Assembly: GCF_016862895.1 (NCBI RefSeq)
Contig: NZ_BONV01000025.1
Span: 124,001-188,000 of the forward strand
Reading direction: 5' to 3'
Origin: Planotetraspora kaengkrachanensis
GTDB taxonomy: Bacteria; Actinomycetota; Actinomycetes; Streptosporangiales; Streptosporangiaceae
DNA: 64,000 nucleotides
In this document: one piece after another, positions 1 through 8,893 of the stretch
How the letters are laid out: each line of letters opens with the position of its first letter
Numbering within the stretch: the first letter of the stretch is position 1
Made by a program: the position numbers and the translations under genes
Notes under the pieces: model-generated
What the model was told of the DNA's origin: nothing
Databases searched by the model: none
Seen by the model: the letters and a program-made list of their open reading frames with translations, nothing else

Positions 1-83
1 TTTAGGTCACGAGTTGGCTAGATACCCGTACCTAGCGCTGCAATTCGGGCACGATCCATACCGGCAAAGTGTTGTTGCAAACA

Positions 84-116
84 CCGATGGCAAATACCGA
101 AGGGGGTTGCCATCGG
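84..116. promoter_or_regulatory. Perfect 10-bp inverted repeat upstream of the XRE gene
   Basis: CCGATGGCAA (84-93) is repeated exactly as its reverse complement TTGCCATCGG (107-116) around a 13-nt spacer. It lies about 90 bp upstream of the XRE regulator gene. It could be an operator for that regulator or the terminator of a gene left of the window; no T-run follows it. The rest of positions 1-204 shows no convincing gene. Confidence 0.5.
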
Positions 117-204
117 AGCACTCGTATGATGACCTGACCGCAGCTACGCTCCGTGATCAGATGCGCGCAGGTGGTCACCGACACTTCTGAAGGGAGTGGG
201 TCTC

Positions 205-1077
205 GTGGCAGACACCAACCCGACACTGCGCCGTCGTCAGCTTGCGACCCAGTTGCGCGAAATGCGCCTGGGCGCCGGGATGACGATCGACGAGGTCGCC
301 CAGCAGTTGATGGTCTCCACAGCCAAGATCAGCAGACTGGAGACCGGCCAGCGCGGTGCCAGCCTTCGAGACGTACGTGATCTCTGCAATCTTTACGGCA
401 CGACCGACCCGACCGAGGTGGAGACGTTACTGACGGCCGCACGCGAGGCCCGGCAGCCCGGACTGCGCGCGGAGTTCGCCGACCTCGGACAGGACGCTGT
501 TTATCTGTACTTCGCGCTGGAGTCGGAAGTCACATCCATCGTCGATTTCCAGACCAGCCACGTCCCCGGCCTGCTTCAAACAGACGACTACGCGCGCGCA
601 CTGATTCGCGGAGTTCTCCCGCATATCACTCACGACGTCCTCGACAATCGGGTCGAAGTTCGCATGAAGCGCCAGCAGCGACTCGTCGGAGAGAATCCGC
701 CGCGCTATTGGGCCGTGATCGACGAAGCGCTTCTCCACCGCAGAGTCGGCGGCGTCGACGTCATGAGAAGGCAACTGGACCATCTCATCGAGATGGCAGA
801 GCTGCCACACGTGACAATACAGATGATCCCCTTTGATGTCGGTCCATACATGGGGCTCAACAGCGCATTCGTGCTTTTACAGAACTCCGACCTGAAGATC
901 GTCTTTCTCGAAGGCCTGACCTCGGTGGACTACATCGAGAAACAGACAGAGCTCCAGATCTACCAGGAAGCCGTAGAGCACCTGCGGGCGGTGGCCCTGG
1001 ACCCACAAGCTTCGATCACCCGTATCGCCGAATTAAGAGACAAGTACGGGATCGAGGGCTCAGACAAGAAGCGCTAA
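205..1077 (+). CDS. XRE-family regulator, Scr1/DUF5753 type
   Basis: This is a DNA-binding regulator of about 290 residues. An N-terminal helix-turn-helix (roughly residues 10-70, with a TIDEVAQQL then STAKISRLETG pattern) is followed by the DUF5753 domain typical of actinomycete Scr1-type regulators (TSHVPGLLQT, RMKRQQRL, QMIPFDVG). Proteins of this family are usually paired with a small DUF397 protein, and two DUF397 genes follow here. I chose the GTG at 205 because an AGGGA ribosome-binding site sits 9 nt upstream; the in-frame GTG at 196 would be too close to it. The promoter region holds a perfect inverted repeat at 84-116. Its target is unknown; known relatives control development or secondary metabolism in Streptomyces. 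Confidence 0.9.
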   Translation: MADTNPTLRRRQLATQLREMRLGAGMTIDEVAQQLMVSTAKISRLETGQRGASLRDVRDLCNLYGTTDPTEVETLLTAAREARQPGLRAEFADLGQDAVYLYFALESEVTSIVDFQTSHVPGLLQTDDYARALIRGVLPHITHDVLDNRVEVRMKRQQRLVGENPPRYWAVIDEALLHRRVGGVDVMRRQLDHLIEMAELPHVTIQMIPFDVGPYMGLNSAFVLLQNSDLKIVFLEGLTSVDYIEKQTELQIYQEAVEHLRAVALDPQASITRIAELRDKYGIEGSDKKR

Positions 1078-1092
1078 CACCAAGAGGGGACA

Positions 1093-1302
1093 ATGTCGTC
1101 ATCAACTCTCGGACCGGACTGGACGACCGCCAGTCGATGCGGTTCTAGTAACTGCGTGGAGGTCGCCGCCTTCGCACAGGGAACGATATCGATGCGAGAC
1201 AACAAGCAGAAGAACAGCCCCGTTCTCGAGTTTTCCCGAGAGGAATGGAGAGCATTCATCGCCGCCGTGAAGACGGGTGATTTCGAACGCGGCCAATCAT
1301 AG
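1093..1302 (+). CDS. DUF397 protein
   Basis: A 69-residue protein with the DUF397 signature: a W-T-A-S-R-C-G-S-S-N-C-V-E-V core near the N terminus, an MRDNK segment and an F-S-R-E-E-W-R-A-F-I motif near the C terminus. DUF397 proteins are small partners encoded next to XRE/DUF5753 regulators, and this one follows such a regulator by 15 bp with an AGAGGGGA ribosome-binding site. A toxin-antitoxin-like or anti-regulator relation has been suggested for such pairs; the sequence does not prove it. A strong hairpin follows directly. Confidence 0.88.
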   Translation: MSSSTLGPDWTTASRCGSSNCVEVAAFAQGTISMRDNKQKNSPVLEFSREEWRAFIAAVKTGDFERGQS

Positions 1303-1311
1303 ATCATGATT

Positions 1312-1345
1312 TCAGGGGACGGATGTGACCGCATCCGTCCCCTGA
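1312..1345 (+). terminator. 14-bp stem-loop terminator after the first DUF397 gene
   Basis: TCAGGGGACGGATG (1312-1325) and its exact complement (1332-1345) enclose a 6-nt loop. It starts 10 bp after the stop codon and closes the XRE-DUF397 operon. Confidence 0.8.
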
Positions 1346-1473
1346 GCCATTTGTCACCAACCGACGCTCCGATCCCAGAAGTGTCAGTATTGCCAACAAT
1401 GGCGCCTTCGTTACCAATCGGTTAGAATCGTGCTGGTGCGGAGCTCTCAAGCTGACCGATGGGGAGGGCGCGC

Positions 1474-1683
1474 ATGACGGCGCGACCTGTGTTCCAGAAC
1501 GTGACCTGGCACTCAAGTTGTGGATCTGGGAACTGTGTTGAAGTGGCCCGAGACAACGACTGGATCGGCGTTCGCGACAGCAAATCCGGTACCGATGGCC
1601 CCGTGCTCGTCTTCACCGTCGAAGAATGGCAGGCGTTTCTCAACGCGGCAGAGGCAGGACAGTTTCGTCTGGACGCGCTCTGA
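1474..1683 (+). CDS. Second DUF397 protein
   Basis: A DUF397 protein of about 69 residues from the ATG at 1474, which has GGGGAGG 6 nt upstream; an earlier in-frame ATG at 1459 overlaps that ribosome-binding site. It shows the family core (W-H-S-S-C-G-S-G-N-C-V-E-V), a G-V-R-D-S-K segment and the V-E-E-W-Q-A-F-L ending. It is separated from the first DUF397 gene by a terminator, so it has its own promoter between 1346 and 1460. It may be an alternative partner for the regulator at 205-1077. Confidence 0.85.
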   Translation: MTARPVFQNVTWHSSCGSGNCVEVARDNDWIGVRDSKSGTDGPVLVFTVEEWQAFLNAAEAGQFRLDAL

Positions 1684-1748
1684 CCTCCCCGACCGCGCCT
1701 GTGCGGCGGGAGTCCCCAGCCCCGCGTGGGCGGCTCTTGGCAAATGGA

Positions 1749-1780
1749 TACGGGAGGCGGGCTGTGGCCCGCCTCCCGTA
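1749..1780. terminator. 14-bp stem-loop between convergent genes
   Basis: TACGGGAGGCGGGC (1749-1762) pairs perfectly with 1767-1780 around a TGTG loop. It sits between the second DUF397 gene and the convergent GH87 gene and can end transcription from both sides. Confidence 0.75.
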
Positions 1781-1859
1781 GCTGATAACGGTGTCCGAGG
1801 ACATGTCTCCGACCTGGAGAAGCGTTCCCGGGAGACCACCGCCGGTCGCGTCTAGGCGG

Positions 1860-3875
1860 TCATGACCAGGGGGACGGCGCCGGCGGGGCGACGACCGGCG
1901 GGCGGTCGTCGCAGGTGATGGTGTTCGGCAGCTCCCACGGGGCGAACCACGGGCCGGTGGTGCCGCCGCCGTCGTTGCCGCCGAGGTCCACCAGGGAGAA
2001 CTCCGAACCGGTGGGCGGGAAGTTGAACGACCCGCAGTTGTTCACGCCGACCGCGCCGACGTTGCGGGCGTCCACGTTCTCGAAGGTCGCCGACCCCTTC
2101 ACGCGGGCGCTGACCACCGAGGTGCCCGTGCCGTCGACCCTGATGTCCTTGAAGTGGACGTTCGTGATCGAATACAGGTCCTTCACGCCGAAGTCGCTGA
2201 CCAGCATGATCGCGTTGTAGGTGTTGTCGAGGAAATGGTCCCCGACGACCTGGACGTCCGCGTCGATGTTCTTCTCGAGCGCGTAGAACCAGATCGCGCC
2301 GAGGCCGATGTTCCAGTTCAGCTCGTACGTGCCGGCGCGGACCGTCGTGTTGTCAGTGATCCGCAGGTGCCCGGCGAACGCCTCGGCGCCGAAGCGGGAA
2401 CCGGCCTGGATGGCGCTGCCCTCCCGGATCGGGTCCGCGATCAGGTTGTTCGACACCGTGGTGTCCGTGCCGCCGTAGATGGCGATGCCGTTCGCGAGGA
2501 CCGGCGTCTGGACGGTGTTGTGGTCGAAGGTGTTGCGGGCGTTGGAGACCTTCTCCGACCACATGGCGAGCGCGTCGTCACCCGTGTTGCGGACGAAGTT
2601 GTTCTTCGCCACGGAATCGGTGACGCCGGTGTGGAAGTTGAGGCCGTCGGCGATCTGGTCGACGATGACGTTGTTCGCGACCTTCACGTTCTTCATCGGG
2701 CCGTCGAACCACACGCCCACCTTGGTGTGGTGGATGTAGAGGCCGTCGATGGTCGAGTCGCTCATCGCGCCGCCGACGCCGTTCACCTGGTCGGTGTCGA
2801 TGCGCTCGCGGACGTCACCCTCGATCGCGAAGCCGGACAGGTGGACGTTCCTGCTGCCGCCGGCGGACGCGTCCTTGCCGTAGAAGCCGACCCCGGTGTG
2901 CACCGAGCCGTCGGGGGCCGGCGTGCTGAGCGCGACCTCCCGGCCCTTGATGATCGTGTACCAGTTGCCGGCGCCCTCGATCGTCACGTCGTCGACGACG
3001 ATGTGCCGGTTCACCTGGTAGGTGCCCGGCGGGATGTAGACCTTCAGGTGGGTGCGCTTCGCGAAGGCGACGGCCTTGTCGAACGCGCCGGCGGAGTCAC
3101 GCCTGCCGGACGGGTCGGCGCCGAACGCCAGCACGTTCGCCGCGACGAGGTTGACCTTCGGCGCGCCGACGAGCTGCGAGTCGAGCAGGTCGACGACCGT
3201 CCACGCGGCCTTGGCGCCCTTGGGGACCGACAGCCGCACCTTGTCGCCCGCGCGGTGCTTCTTGCCGAGGAGCAGGCGCTGCTCGTCGTAGAAGTGGCTC
3301 GGGCGGAACGGCTTGGTGATCGTCGGCGTCGGCGTCGTGGCGTTGGGGACGCAGGCGCACTCCGTGATCCACCAGTCGGGGTGCAGCAGGTCGGCGTTCG
3401 GGTCGTTCGAGAACGGATACTGGTTGTACAGCCACGCGTACTGAGACGTGAGCGTCATGGTGGTGCGGTTCTTGCCGTTCACCGTGACGTCGAGCGGCGA
3501 GGTGATGCCGCCGCCCCCCGGCGCGTCGGGGATGCTGTACCGCACGGTGATCGCGTTGGCCGCGCTCGGCAGGGTGAACTCGACGTACTGACCGGGCGTG
3601 AGCCTGACCGCCTTACGGCCGGACGCCTCCGAGGGCAGCGTGTACGCGGTGCGGTCCGGCCCGATGACCGAGCCGTTCGTCGCGGCGTTCTCCGCCTCCT
3701 GCTCGGCGAAGTCGACGCTCGCGCCCCGGCCCGCCACGAGCGACGGGGCGAGGGCGGCACGCGTCACGACGGGAGAGGCCGAGGTGGAGGCGGAGGCGGG
3801 GGCCGACAGCGCTACGAGGCCGGTGGCCGCGAGGGCCCCCGATAAGAGCGACGCGGATAAGCGGGATCTGAGCAT
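1860..3875 (-). CDS. Secreted GH87 family alpha-glucanase
   Basis: A 671-residue exported protein. It has a Sec signal peptide (about residues 1-30), a CBM35-like carbohydrate-binding domain (about 50-238, with a long insert containing Cys173 and Cys175) and a right-handed beta-helix catalytic domain (about 245-640). Asp410, Asp433 and Asp434 in ADG and TGDD motifs match, in spacing, the catalytic triad I recall for GH87 alpha-1,3-glucanases. GH87 enzymes cut alpha-1,3-glucan or mixed alpha-1,3/1,4-glucan, polymers found in fungal walls and dental plaque. It is the last gene of the transporter operon, 18 bp after the GH13 gene, which supports sequential degradation, import and hydrolysis. It has no discoidin domains, unlike the other two GH87 proteins here. 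Substrate is inferred from family and context. Confidence 0.82.
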   Translation of the reverse strand: MLRSRLSASLLSGALAATGLVALSAPASASTSASPVVTRAALAPSLVAGRGASVDFAEQEAENAATNGSVIGPDRTAYTLPSEASGRKAVRLTPGQYVEFTLPSAANAITVRYSIPDAPGGGGITSPLDVTVNGKNRTTMTLTSQYAWLYNQYPFSNDPNADLLHPDWWITECACVPNATTPTPTITKPFRPSHFYDEQRLLLGKKHRAGDKVRLSVPKGAKAAWTVVDLLDSQLVGAPKVNLVAANVLAFGADPSGRRDSAGAFDKAVAFAKRTHLKVYIPPGTYQVNRHIVVDDVTIEGAGNWYTIIKGREVALSTPAPDGSVHTGVGFYGKDASAGGSRNVHLSGFAIEGDVRERIDTDQVNGVGGAMSDSTIDGLYIHHTKVGVWFDGPMKNVKVANNVIVDQIADGLNFHTGVTDSVAKNNFVRNTGDDALAMWSEKVSNARNTFDHNTVQTPVLANGIAIYGGTDTTVSNNLIADPIREGSAIQAGSRFGAEAFAGHLRITDNTTVRAGTYELNWNIGLGAIWFYALEKNIDADVQVVGDHFLDNTYNAIMLVSDFGVKDLYSITNVHFKDIRVDGTGTSVVSARVKGSATFENVDARNVGAVGVNNCGSFNFPPTGSEFSLVDLGGNDGGGTTGPWFAPWELPNTITCDDRPPVVAPPAPSPWS

Positions 3876-3893
3876 GGGGGGTGTGACCTACCT

Positions 3894-5474
3894 TCAGGAG
3901 GAAAGCCAGGCGGTGGTGTCGGTGGGCAGAAGATCACCGTCAAGGGGTCCGCTCGTCAGCAGGATCGACTCGTGCGGCGGGAGCCGTACCGGCTGGGAGC
4001 CGAGGTTGACCACGCAGATCAGGCCGGAGTCGCGAGTGAAGGCCAGGACGCCGTCCCCCAGGGGCAGCCAGGCCATCACCCCGTCTCCGAGCCGCTCGCG
4101 GCGGATGCCCAGAGCAGCGCGGTAGAGCGACAACATCGATTCGGGATCGGCGAGCTGGGTTTCGACCGTCATCGTGTTCCAGCCCGCGGGTTGCGGCAGC
4201 CAGGGCGCGCCCGTGCTGAAGCCGAACGGCGACTCGCCGCCCGACCACGGCAGCGGAACCCGGCAACCGTCGCGACCCGGGTCGGTGTGCCCCGACCGGG
4301 CCCAGATCGGGTCTTCCCGCAGTTCGTCCGGGATGTCCTCGACCTCCCACAGGCCGAGTTCCTCGCCCTGGTAGACGTAGACGCTGCCGGGCAGGGCCAT
4401 CGCGAGGAGGGCGGCCGCCCGCGCGCGCCGGGTGCCGAGCTCGAAGTCGGACGGCATGCCGTGCTTGCGGTCGCCGTGGTCGAAGGACGTGTCCGCCCGG
4501 CCGAACCGGGTCGCGGGCCGGGTGACGTCGTGGTTCGACAACACCCAGGTCGCCGGCGCGCTGATCGGCACGTGAGTGGCCAGCGTCATGTCGATGACGT
4601 CACGCAGCGCGTCCGGCTCCCAGGGGCTCGCGAGGAAGGCGAAGTTGAACGCGGTGTGCATCTCGTCGGGACGCAGGTAGAGGGCGAACCGCTCCTGGTC
4701 GGGCAGCCACACCTCGCCGATCAGAACCCGGTTCCCGTACTCGTCGGCGATCCGGCGCCACTCGCGGTAGATCTCGTGGACGCCGTCGTGGTCGGTGTAG
4801 GACTCCTCGACGCTGTCGAGGTCCTTGACGAGCACGGCCGCCGAGTCGATGCGGATGCCGTCGACGCCGCGGTCGAACCAGAACCGCAGCACGTCGAGGA
4901 ACTCCTCGCGCACCGCGGGGTTGTTCCAGTTGAAGTCGGGCTGCTCGGGCGCGAACAGGTGCAGGTACCACTCGCCGTCGGGGACCTGGGTCCACGCCGG
5001 CCCACCGAAGATCGACTTCCAGCCGTTGGGCGGGCCGTCGCCGTTCCCCGGACGGAACCAGAACCGCTCCCGGGCCTCCGAACCGGGACCGGCCTCCAGC
5101 GCCTCCTGGAACCAGACCATCTGGTCGGAGCCGTGGTTGGGGACAACGTCGACGATGGTGCGGATGCCGAGTTCGTGCGCCTCCTCGATGAGCTTCTCCG
5201 CCTCGGCCAGGGTTCCGAAGACCGGCTCGATGTTCCGGTAGTCGGCCACGTCGTAGCCGCCGTCGGCCATGGGCGACGGATACCACGGGTTCAGCCAGAT
5301 GGCGTCCACGCCGAGCTTGGAGAGGTACGGGAGACGTGCCCGCAGCCCTGCCAGGTCACCTGTTCCGTCGCCGTTGCCGTCGGCGAAACTGCGCAGGTAG
5401 ACCTGATAGATCGAGGCACCCCTCCACCATCCGTCGGGATTGCGAATCGTCCCCGGGGACGTGTTGGCGGGCAT
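3894..5474 (-). CDS. GH13 alpha-glucosidase (intracellular)
   Basis: A 526-residue glycoside hydrolase family 13 enzyme with no signal peptide, so it acts on imported oligosaccharides. The (beta/alpha)8 barrel motifs are all visible: DVVPNH (residues 109-114), GIRIDSA with the nucleophile Asp210, LIGEVW with the acid/base Glu254, and LSNHD with Asp316. The start region (WWRGASIYQVYLRSF) is typical of actinobacterial oligo-alpha-glucosidases of subfamilies 23/30. The gene lies between the permease genes and the GH87 gene in one operon. Cleavage of nigero- or malto-oligosaccharides to glucose is the likely role; linkage preference cannot be read from the sequence. Confidence 0.9.
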   Translation of the reverse strand: MPANTSPGTIRNPDGWWRGASIYQVYLRSFADGNGDGTGDLAGLRARLPYLSKLGVDAIWLNPWYPSPMADGGYDVADYRNIEPVFGTLAEAEKLIEEAHELGIRTIVDVVPNHGSDQMVWFQEALEAGPGSEARERFWFRPGNGDGPPNGWKSIFGGPAWTQVPDGEWYLHLFAPEQPDFNWNNPAVREEFLDVLRFWFDRGVDGIRIDSAAVLVKDLDSVEESYTDHDGVHEIYREWRRIADEYGNRVLIGEVWLPDQERFALYLRPDEMHTAFNFAFLASPWEPDALRDVIDMTLATHVPISAPATWVLSNHDVTRPATRFGRADTSFDHGDRKHGMPSDFELGTRRARAAALLAMALPGSVYVYQGEELGLWEVEDIPDELREDPIWARSGHTDPGRDGCRVPLPWSGGESPFGFSTGAPWLPQPAGWNTMTVETQLADPESMLSLYRAALGIRRERLGDGVMAWLPLGDGVLAFTRDSGLICVVNLGSQPVRLPPHESILLTSGPLDGDLLPTDTTAWLSS

Positions 5475-5504
5475 GCTGAAGACAGCTCCTTACGGTGAAG
5501 GGCC

Positions 5505-6488
5505 TCAGCCCTTGAGGCTTCCGGCGGTGAGACCGGCCATGATGTGGCGCTGGAAGATGAAGAAGACGACGATGGTCGGAATGCTCGCGATCACCAGTGA
5601 GGCGACGAGCACGTTCTGCGGCATCTGCGAGGACAGCGAGGCGATGCCGATGCTGATGGACATCCTGTCGCTGTCCGGCAGGACCAGCAGCGGCCAGACG
5701 AAGTCCCGCCAGACGTTCACCACGGTGAGGATGGAGACCACGCCGAGGATCGGGCGCGAGATCGGGATCACCACCGACCACAGGACGCGGCCGGGCGACG
5801 CGCCGTCGATCTCGGCGGCCTCCAGCAGTTCTCTGGGGATCGAGTCGAAGAAGCGCTTGAGCAGGAAGACGTTGAAGCCGTTCGCCGCGGCCGGCAACCA
5901 GATCGCCCACGGGGTGTTGAGCAGGTCCCAGTGGAAGAACGGCACGTCCTTCACGGTGAGGTAGGCGGGCAGCATGATGACCAGCGGCGGGATCATCAGC
6001 GTCGACAACATCAGGGCCAGGACGACCTTGCCGAGCACCGGGCGGAGCTTGGACAGGGCGTAGGCCGCGGAGACGTCGAACGCGATGGTCAGCAGCCAGG
6101 CGCCGCCCGCGTAGAGGGCGGTGTTGCCGAGCAGCCGGCCCAGCTCCAGCAGATCCCACGCCTGCAGGTAGCCGTCCAGCGAGAAGTGCTCAGGCAGGAA
6201 GGTCGGCGGGATGGAGTTGAGCTCCTCCGTCGACTTCATCGCGCCGGTGATCATCCAGTAGAGCGGGAAGACGAACGCGGCGGTGAAGCTGACGACCACG
6301 ATCACCAGCACGATCCAGTAGATGATCCGGCCGTGGGTCGTGTTGAGCTGGTGCGGCGAGACGGCGGTGCGGAACTGCGTGTTGATCGGCTTGCGCGGTC
6401 GCCGTTGCCGGCGCCCGCCGCGCTCATCCCACCCGGGAGAGGACGGCGCGTCCGCGGAACGGCCGGGAGTCACGGTGGCGTTGGACAT
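5505..6488 (-). CDS. Sugar ABC transporter permease, MalG type
   Basis: An inner-membrane permease of 327 residues with about six membrane segments and the EAA cytoplasmic loop (EAAEIDGASPGRVLW, then P-I-S-R-P) that docks the ATPase. I place the start at the ATG at 6488, which has GGGGAG 5 nt upstream and an 11-bp gap to the preceding gene; the ATG at 6503 lacks such a site. It pairs with the MalF-type permease upstream. No ATPase gene is present in the operon, as is usual for actinomycete sugar importers that share an MsiK-type ATPase encoded elsewhere. Confidence 0.92.
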   Translation of the reverse strand: MSNATVTPGRSADAPSSPGWDERGGRRQRRPRKPINTQFRTAVSPHQLNTTHGRIIYWIVLVIVVVSFTAAFVFPLYWMITGAMKSTEELNSIPPTFLPEHFSLDGYLQAWDLLELGRLLGNTALYAGGAWLLTIAFDVSAAYALSKLRPVLGKVVLALMLSTLMIPPLVIMLPAYLTVKDVPFFHWDLLNTPWAIWLPAAANGFNVFLLKRFFDSIPRELLEAAEIDGASPGRVLWSVVIPISRPILGVVSILTVVNVWRDFVWPLLVLPDSDRMSISIGIASLSSQMPQNVLVASLVIASIPTIVVFFIFQRHIMAGLTAGSLKG

Positions 6489-6499
6489 GGTCGCTCCCC

Positions 6500-7423
6500 T
6501 CACACCGTGTTGTCGCGCGAGACGCGCAGGTAGATGGCGGAGAACACCATGAGCACGAGCATCAGCATGAGTCCGAGGGCGTTGCCTGCGTTCAGGCTGC
6601 CGAAGTTGAAGGCGTACTGATACATGAGATAGACGACGGTGACCGTCGAGTTCTCCGGGCCGCCGCCGGTGAGCAGATAGGGCTCGATGAAGACCTGCAT
6701 GGTCGCGACGATCTGCAGCAGCAGCATCACCAGCAGGATGAGCTTGGTCTGCGGGATCGTGATGTGCCTGATCCGCTTGAAGAGGCCGGCGCCGTCCAGC
6801 TCGGCGGCCTCGTACAGTTCACTGGGGATGGTCTGCAGGGCGGCGAGATAGATCAGGGTGCCGCTGCCCATGTTCATCCAGGTTGAGACGATGACCAGCG
6901 AGATCAGCGCGGTGCTCGTCGAGTTGAGCCACTGGAGCCCCGGCAGGTGGAAGAAGCCGAGGACCTGGTTGAACAGCCCGTAGTCGGGGTTGTAGAACCA
7001 CTGGAACAGCAGGACGCCCACCGCGGGCGGCAACATCACCGGCAGGTAGACGACGAAGCGCAGGTAGGCGCGCGCGTGCCGTAGTTCGTTGAGGACGAGC
7101 GCGGTGATGAAGGGGATCACGTAGCCGCAGAGCAGTGCGAGCAGCGTGAACATCGCTGTGTTGATCCACGCGGGCGCGAAGGCCGGGTCGCTGAAGACGG
7201 TGCGGAAGTTCTTCAGCCCCACCCATTCGGGTGCGTCCACGAAGTTCGTCTTCTGGAAGCTGAGGATGACCTGCCGGACCATCGGATACCAGGAGAAGAA
7301 CGCGAAACAGATCAGAGCGCCGCAGAGGAATCCGTAGGCGGTCAGATTGCGTCGCACGGCTCGCCGCAGCTTCGTGGGCTGCCGCCGCCTGCGGTTCGCT
7401 ACCGGGAGACTCGCTGTGGTCAT
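6500..7423 (-). CDS. Sugar ABC transporter permease, MalF type
   Basis: A 307-residue membrane protein with about six transmembrane helices and an EAA loop (EAAELDGAGLFKRIRHITIPQ). The N terminus is short and basic, without the long insertion of E. coli MalF, as is usual for CUT1-family permeases of Gram-positive bacteria. It forms the channel heterodimer with the product of 5505-6488. A strong hairpin (7452-7498) separates it from the binding-protein gene. Confidence 0.92.
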   Translation of the reverse strand: MTTASLPVANRRRRQPTKLRRAVRRNLTAYGFLCGALICFAFFSWYPMVRQVILSFQKTNFVDAPEWVGLKNFRTVFSDPAFAPAWINTAMFTLLALLCGYVIPFITALVLNELRHARAYLRFVVYLPVMLPPAVGVLLFQWFYNPDYGLFNQVLGFFHLPGLQWLNSTSTALISLVIVSTWMNMGSGTLIYLAALQTIPSELYEAAELDGAGLFKRIRHITIPQTKLILLVMLLLQIVATMQVFIEPYLLTGGGPENSTVTVVYLMYQYAFNFGSLNAGNALGLMLMLVLMVFSAIYLRVSRDNTV

Positions 7424-7451
7424 CGTTGTGTTTCCGATCTCGACGTGCCAG

Positions 7452-7498
7452 CCGGGGCGCCGGCCGTGGCCTGGTGACGGCCACTACCGGCGCCCCGG
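7452..7498 (-). promoter_or_regulatory. Long stem-loop between the binding-protein and permease genes
   Basis: CCGGGGCGCCGG (7452-7463) pairs exactly with 7487-7498, and an inner GTGGCC/GGCCAC stem (7466-7471, 7479-7484) extends it around a TGGTGAC loop. It lies inside the operon just after the binding-protein stop codon. Such intra-operon hairpins commonly allow partial read-through or protect the upstream mRNA, giving more binding protein than permease. Confidence 0.7.
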
Positions 7499-7510
7499 AT
7501 TATCGGACGG

Positions 7511-8893
7511 TCAGCTCTTCGAGGCGAGCATGGAGTTGACCTTCGCCTCGGCGTCGGACAGGAGCTGGTCGACGTTGGCGTCCTTCCTGGTGAGCACGGC
7601 CGACATCGGGGTGTCGAGAATCGCGTAGATCTCCTGGGCGTACGGCCCCGGCTCCGGCTTCGGCGAGATGCCCTTGGAGCCTTCGACCCATCCCGCGAAC
7701 TGGGCGGCGTCGATGTTGGCGTTGGCCGCGCGCAGGTCGGTGACCGCCTTGCCCGACGCGGTGTCCGCGCCGTACAGGTCGGGGTAGGGCTGACCGACGG
7801 TCAGGTCCTGGCTCTTGGCCCGCACGTAGTCGAGCTGGCCCTTGCCCGGGGTGAGGAACTTGTACTCGATCCACTTGAGGCCGGCCCTGATCTGGTCCGG
7901 GGTGGCCTTCGGGTTGATCATGTAGCCGGCGCCGCCGTTGAGCAGGGCCTTGGCCTCGGGCTGGGCGGTGACGGCGTAGTTCTCGAACTTGCCGCCGAAG
8001 TCGTTGCGGAGCGAGATGAGCACGTCGGGCGCGCCCAGCATCATGCCCATCTTGCCGCCGGCCATGGCCTTCATGAGGGCCGGCCACTCGATGTACAGCT
8101 GGGAGCCCATGCTGTTGTCGGTCCACCGCATCTGCTGGAGGTTCTGCAGGACGGCCTTGCCTTCGGGGGTGTTGAAGGCGGCCTTCTTGCCGTCGTCGCT
8201 GATGACCGAACCGCCGCGGCCGTAGAGGGAGGCGGTGAAGTGCCAGCCGCCGGTGTTGCCGCCGCTGTACTCGCCGTACCCGACGTAGCCGGGGCCGAGC
8301 GCGGCGATCTGCTTGGCGGCGGCCTGAACCTCGGCCCAGGTCTTGGGCGGGTTGTTCGGGTCGAGGCCGGCCTTGGTGAAGACGTCCTTGTTGTAGACCA
8401 GGCCCATGCCGTAGCCGTCGGTCGGCAGACCGTAGACCTTGCCGTCCTTCTTGAACAGGTCGAGCGAGCTGTTGTAGTCAGGGAACGTCTTCAGCTCGTT
8501 GACGTAGGAGGAGATGTCGGCGGCCTGCCCGCTCTCGATGAGGCGGCCCACGTTGGGGAAGTTGACGTAGAAGACCGTCTCGAGTTCGCCGCTGGCCAGC
8601 TTCGGCTCGAAGGTCTTCGGGTCGTAGCAGGGGAAGGCGTCGGTGACCTTGGAGATCGTGATGTTCGGGTACAGCTTCTGGAAGCCCGCGACGTCCTCTT
8701 CGAAGGTCGCGCGCTCCGCCTTGTTCGTCTTCGGCGGCTCACAGTTGACGCTGATCGACACCGGCGCGTTGGGGTTGGCGGACGGCGCAGCGGACTGGCC
8801 GGCGTCACCGCCTCCGTCGCTGCTGCTGCCACAGCCCGCCGCCGCCAGGGCCAGGCCCGCGGCCAGAAGTATCGAAAGCTTGCGGGGTTTCAT
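7511..8893 (-). CDS. Sugar ABC transporter substrate-binding lipoprotein
   Basis: A 460-residue extracellular solute-binding protein of the CUT1 type (family 1 fold). The start at 8893 has AGGAGGG directly upstream. It has a lipoprotein signal (basic MKPRK, hydrophobic stretch, then AAAGC with the lipidated Cys near residue 20) and a low-complexity Ser/Gly/Ala linker. It heads the operon that continues with two permeases, GH13 and GH87, so its ligand is probably an alpha-gluco-oligosaccharide released by GH87. The promoter lies in 8894-9104. Confidence 0.92.
   Translation of the reverse strand: MKPRKLSILLAAGLALAAAGCGSSSDGGGDAGQSAAPSANPNAPVSISVNCEPPKTNKAERATFEEDVAGFQKLYPNITISKVTDAFPCYDPKTFEPKLASGELETVFYVNFPNVGRLIESGQAADISSYVNELKTFPDYNSSLDLFKKDGKVYGLPTDGYGMGLVYNKDVFTKAGLDPNNPPKTWAEVQAAAKQIAALGPGYVGYGEYSGGNTGGWHFTASLYGRGGSVISDDGKKAAFNTPEGKAVLQNLQQMRWTDNSMGSQLYIEWPALMKAMAGGKMGMMLGAPDVLISLRNDFGGKFENYAVTAQPEAKALLNGGAGYMINPKATPDQIRAGLKWIEYKFLTPGKGQLDYVRAKSQDLTVGQPYPDLYGADTASGKAVTDLRAANANIDAAQFAGWVEGSKGISPKPEPGPYAQEIYAILDTPMSAVLTRKDANVDQLLSDAEAKVNSMLASKS

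Noticed and set aside
2154-3845. Plus-strand open frame opposite the first GH87 gene
   Set aside because: Shadow ORF; the minus strand has the signal peptide, CBM and catalytic Asp residues.
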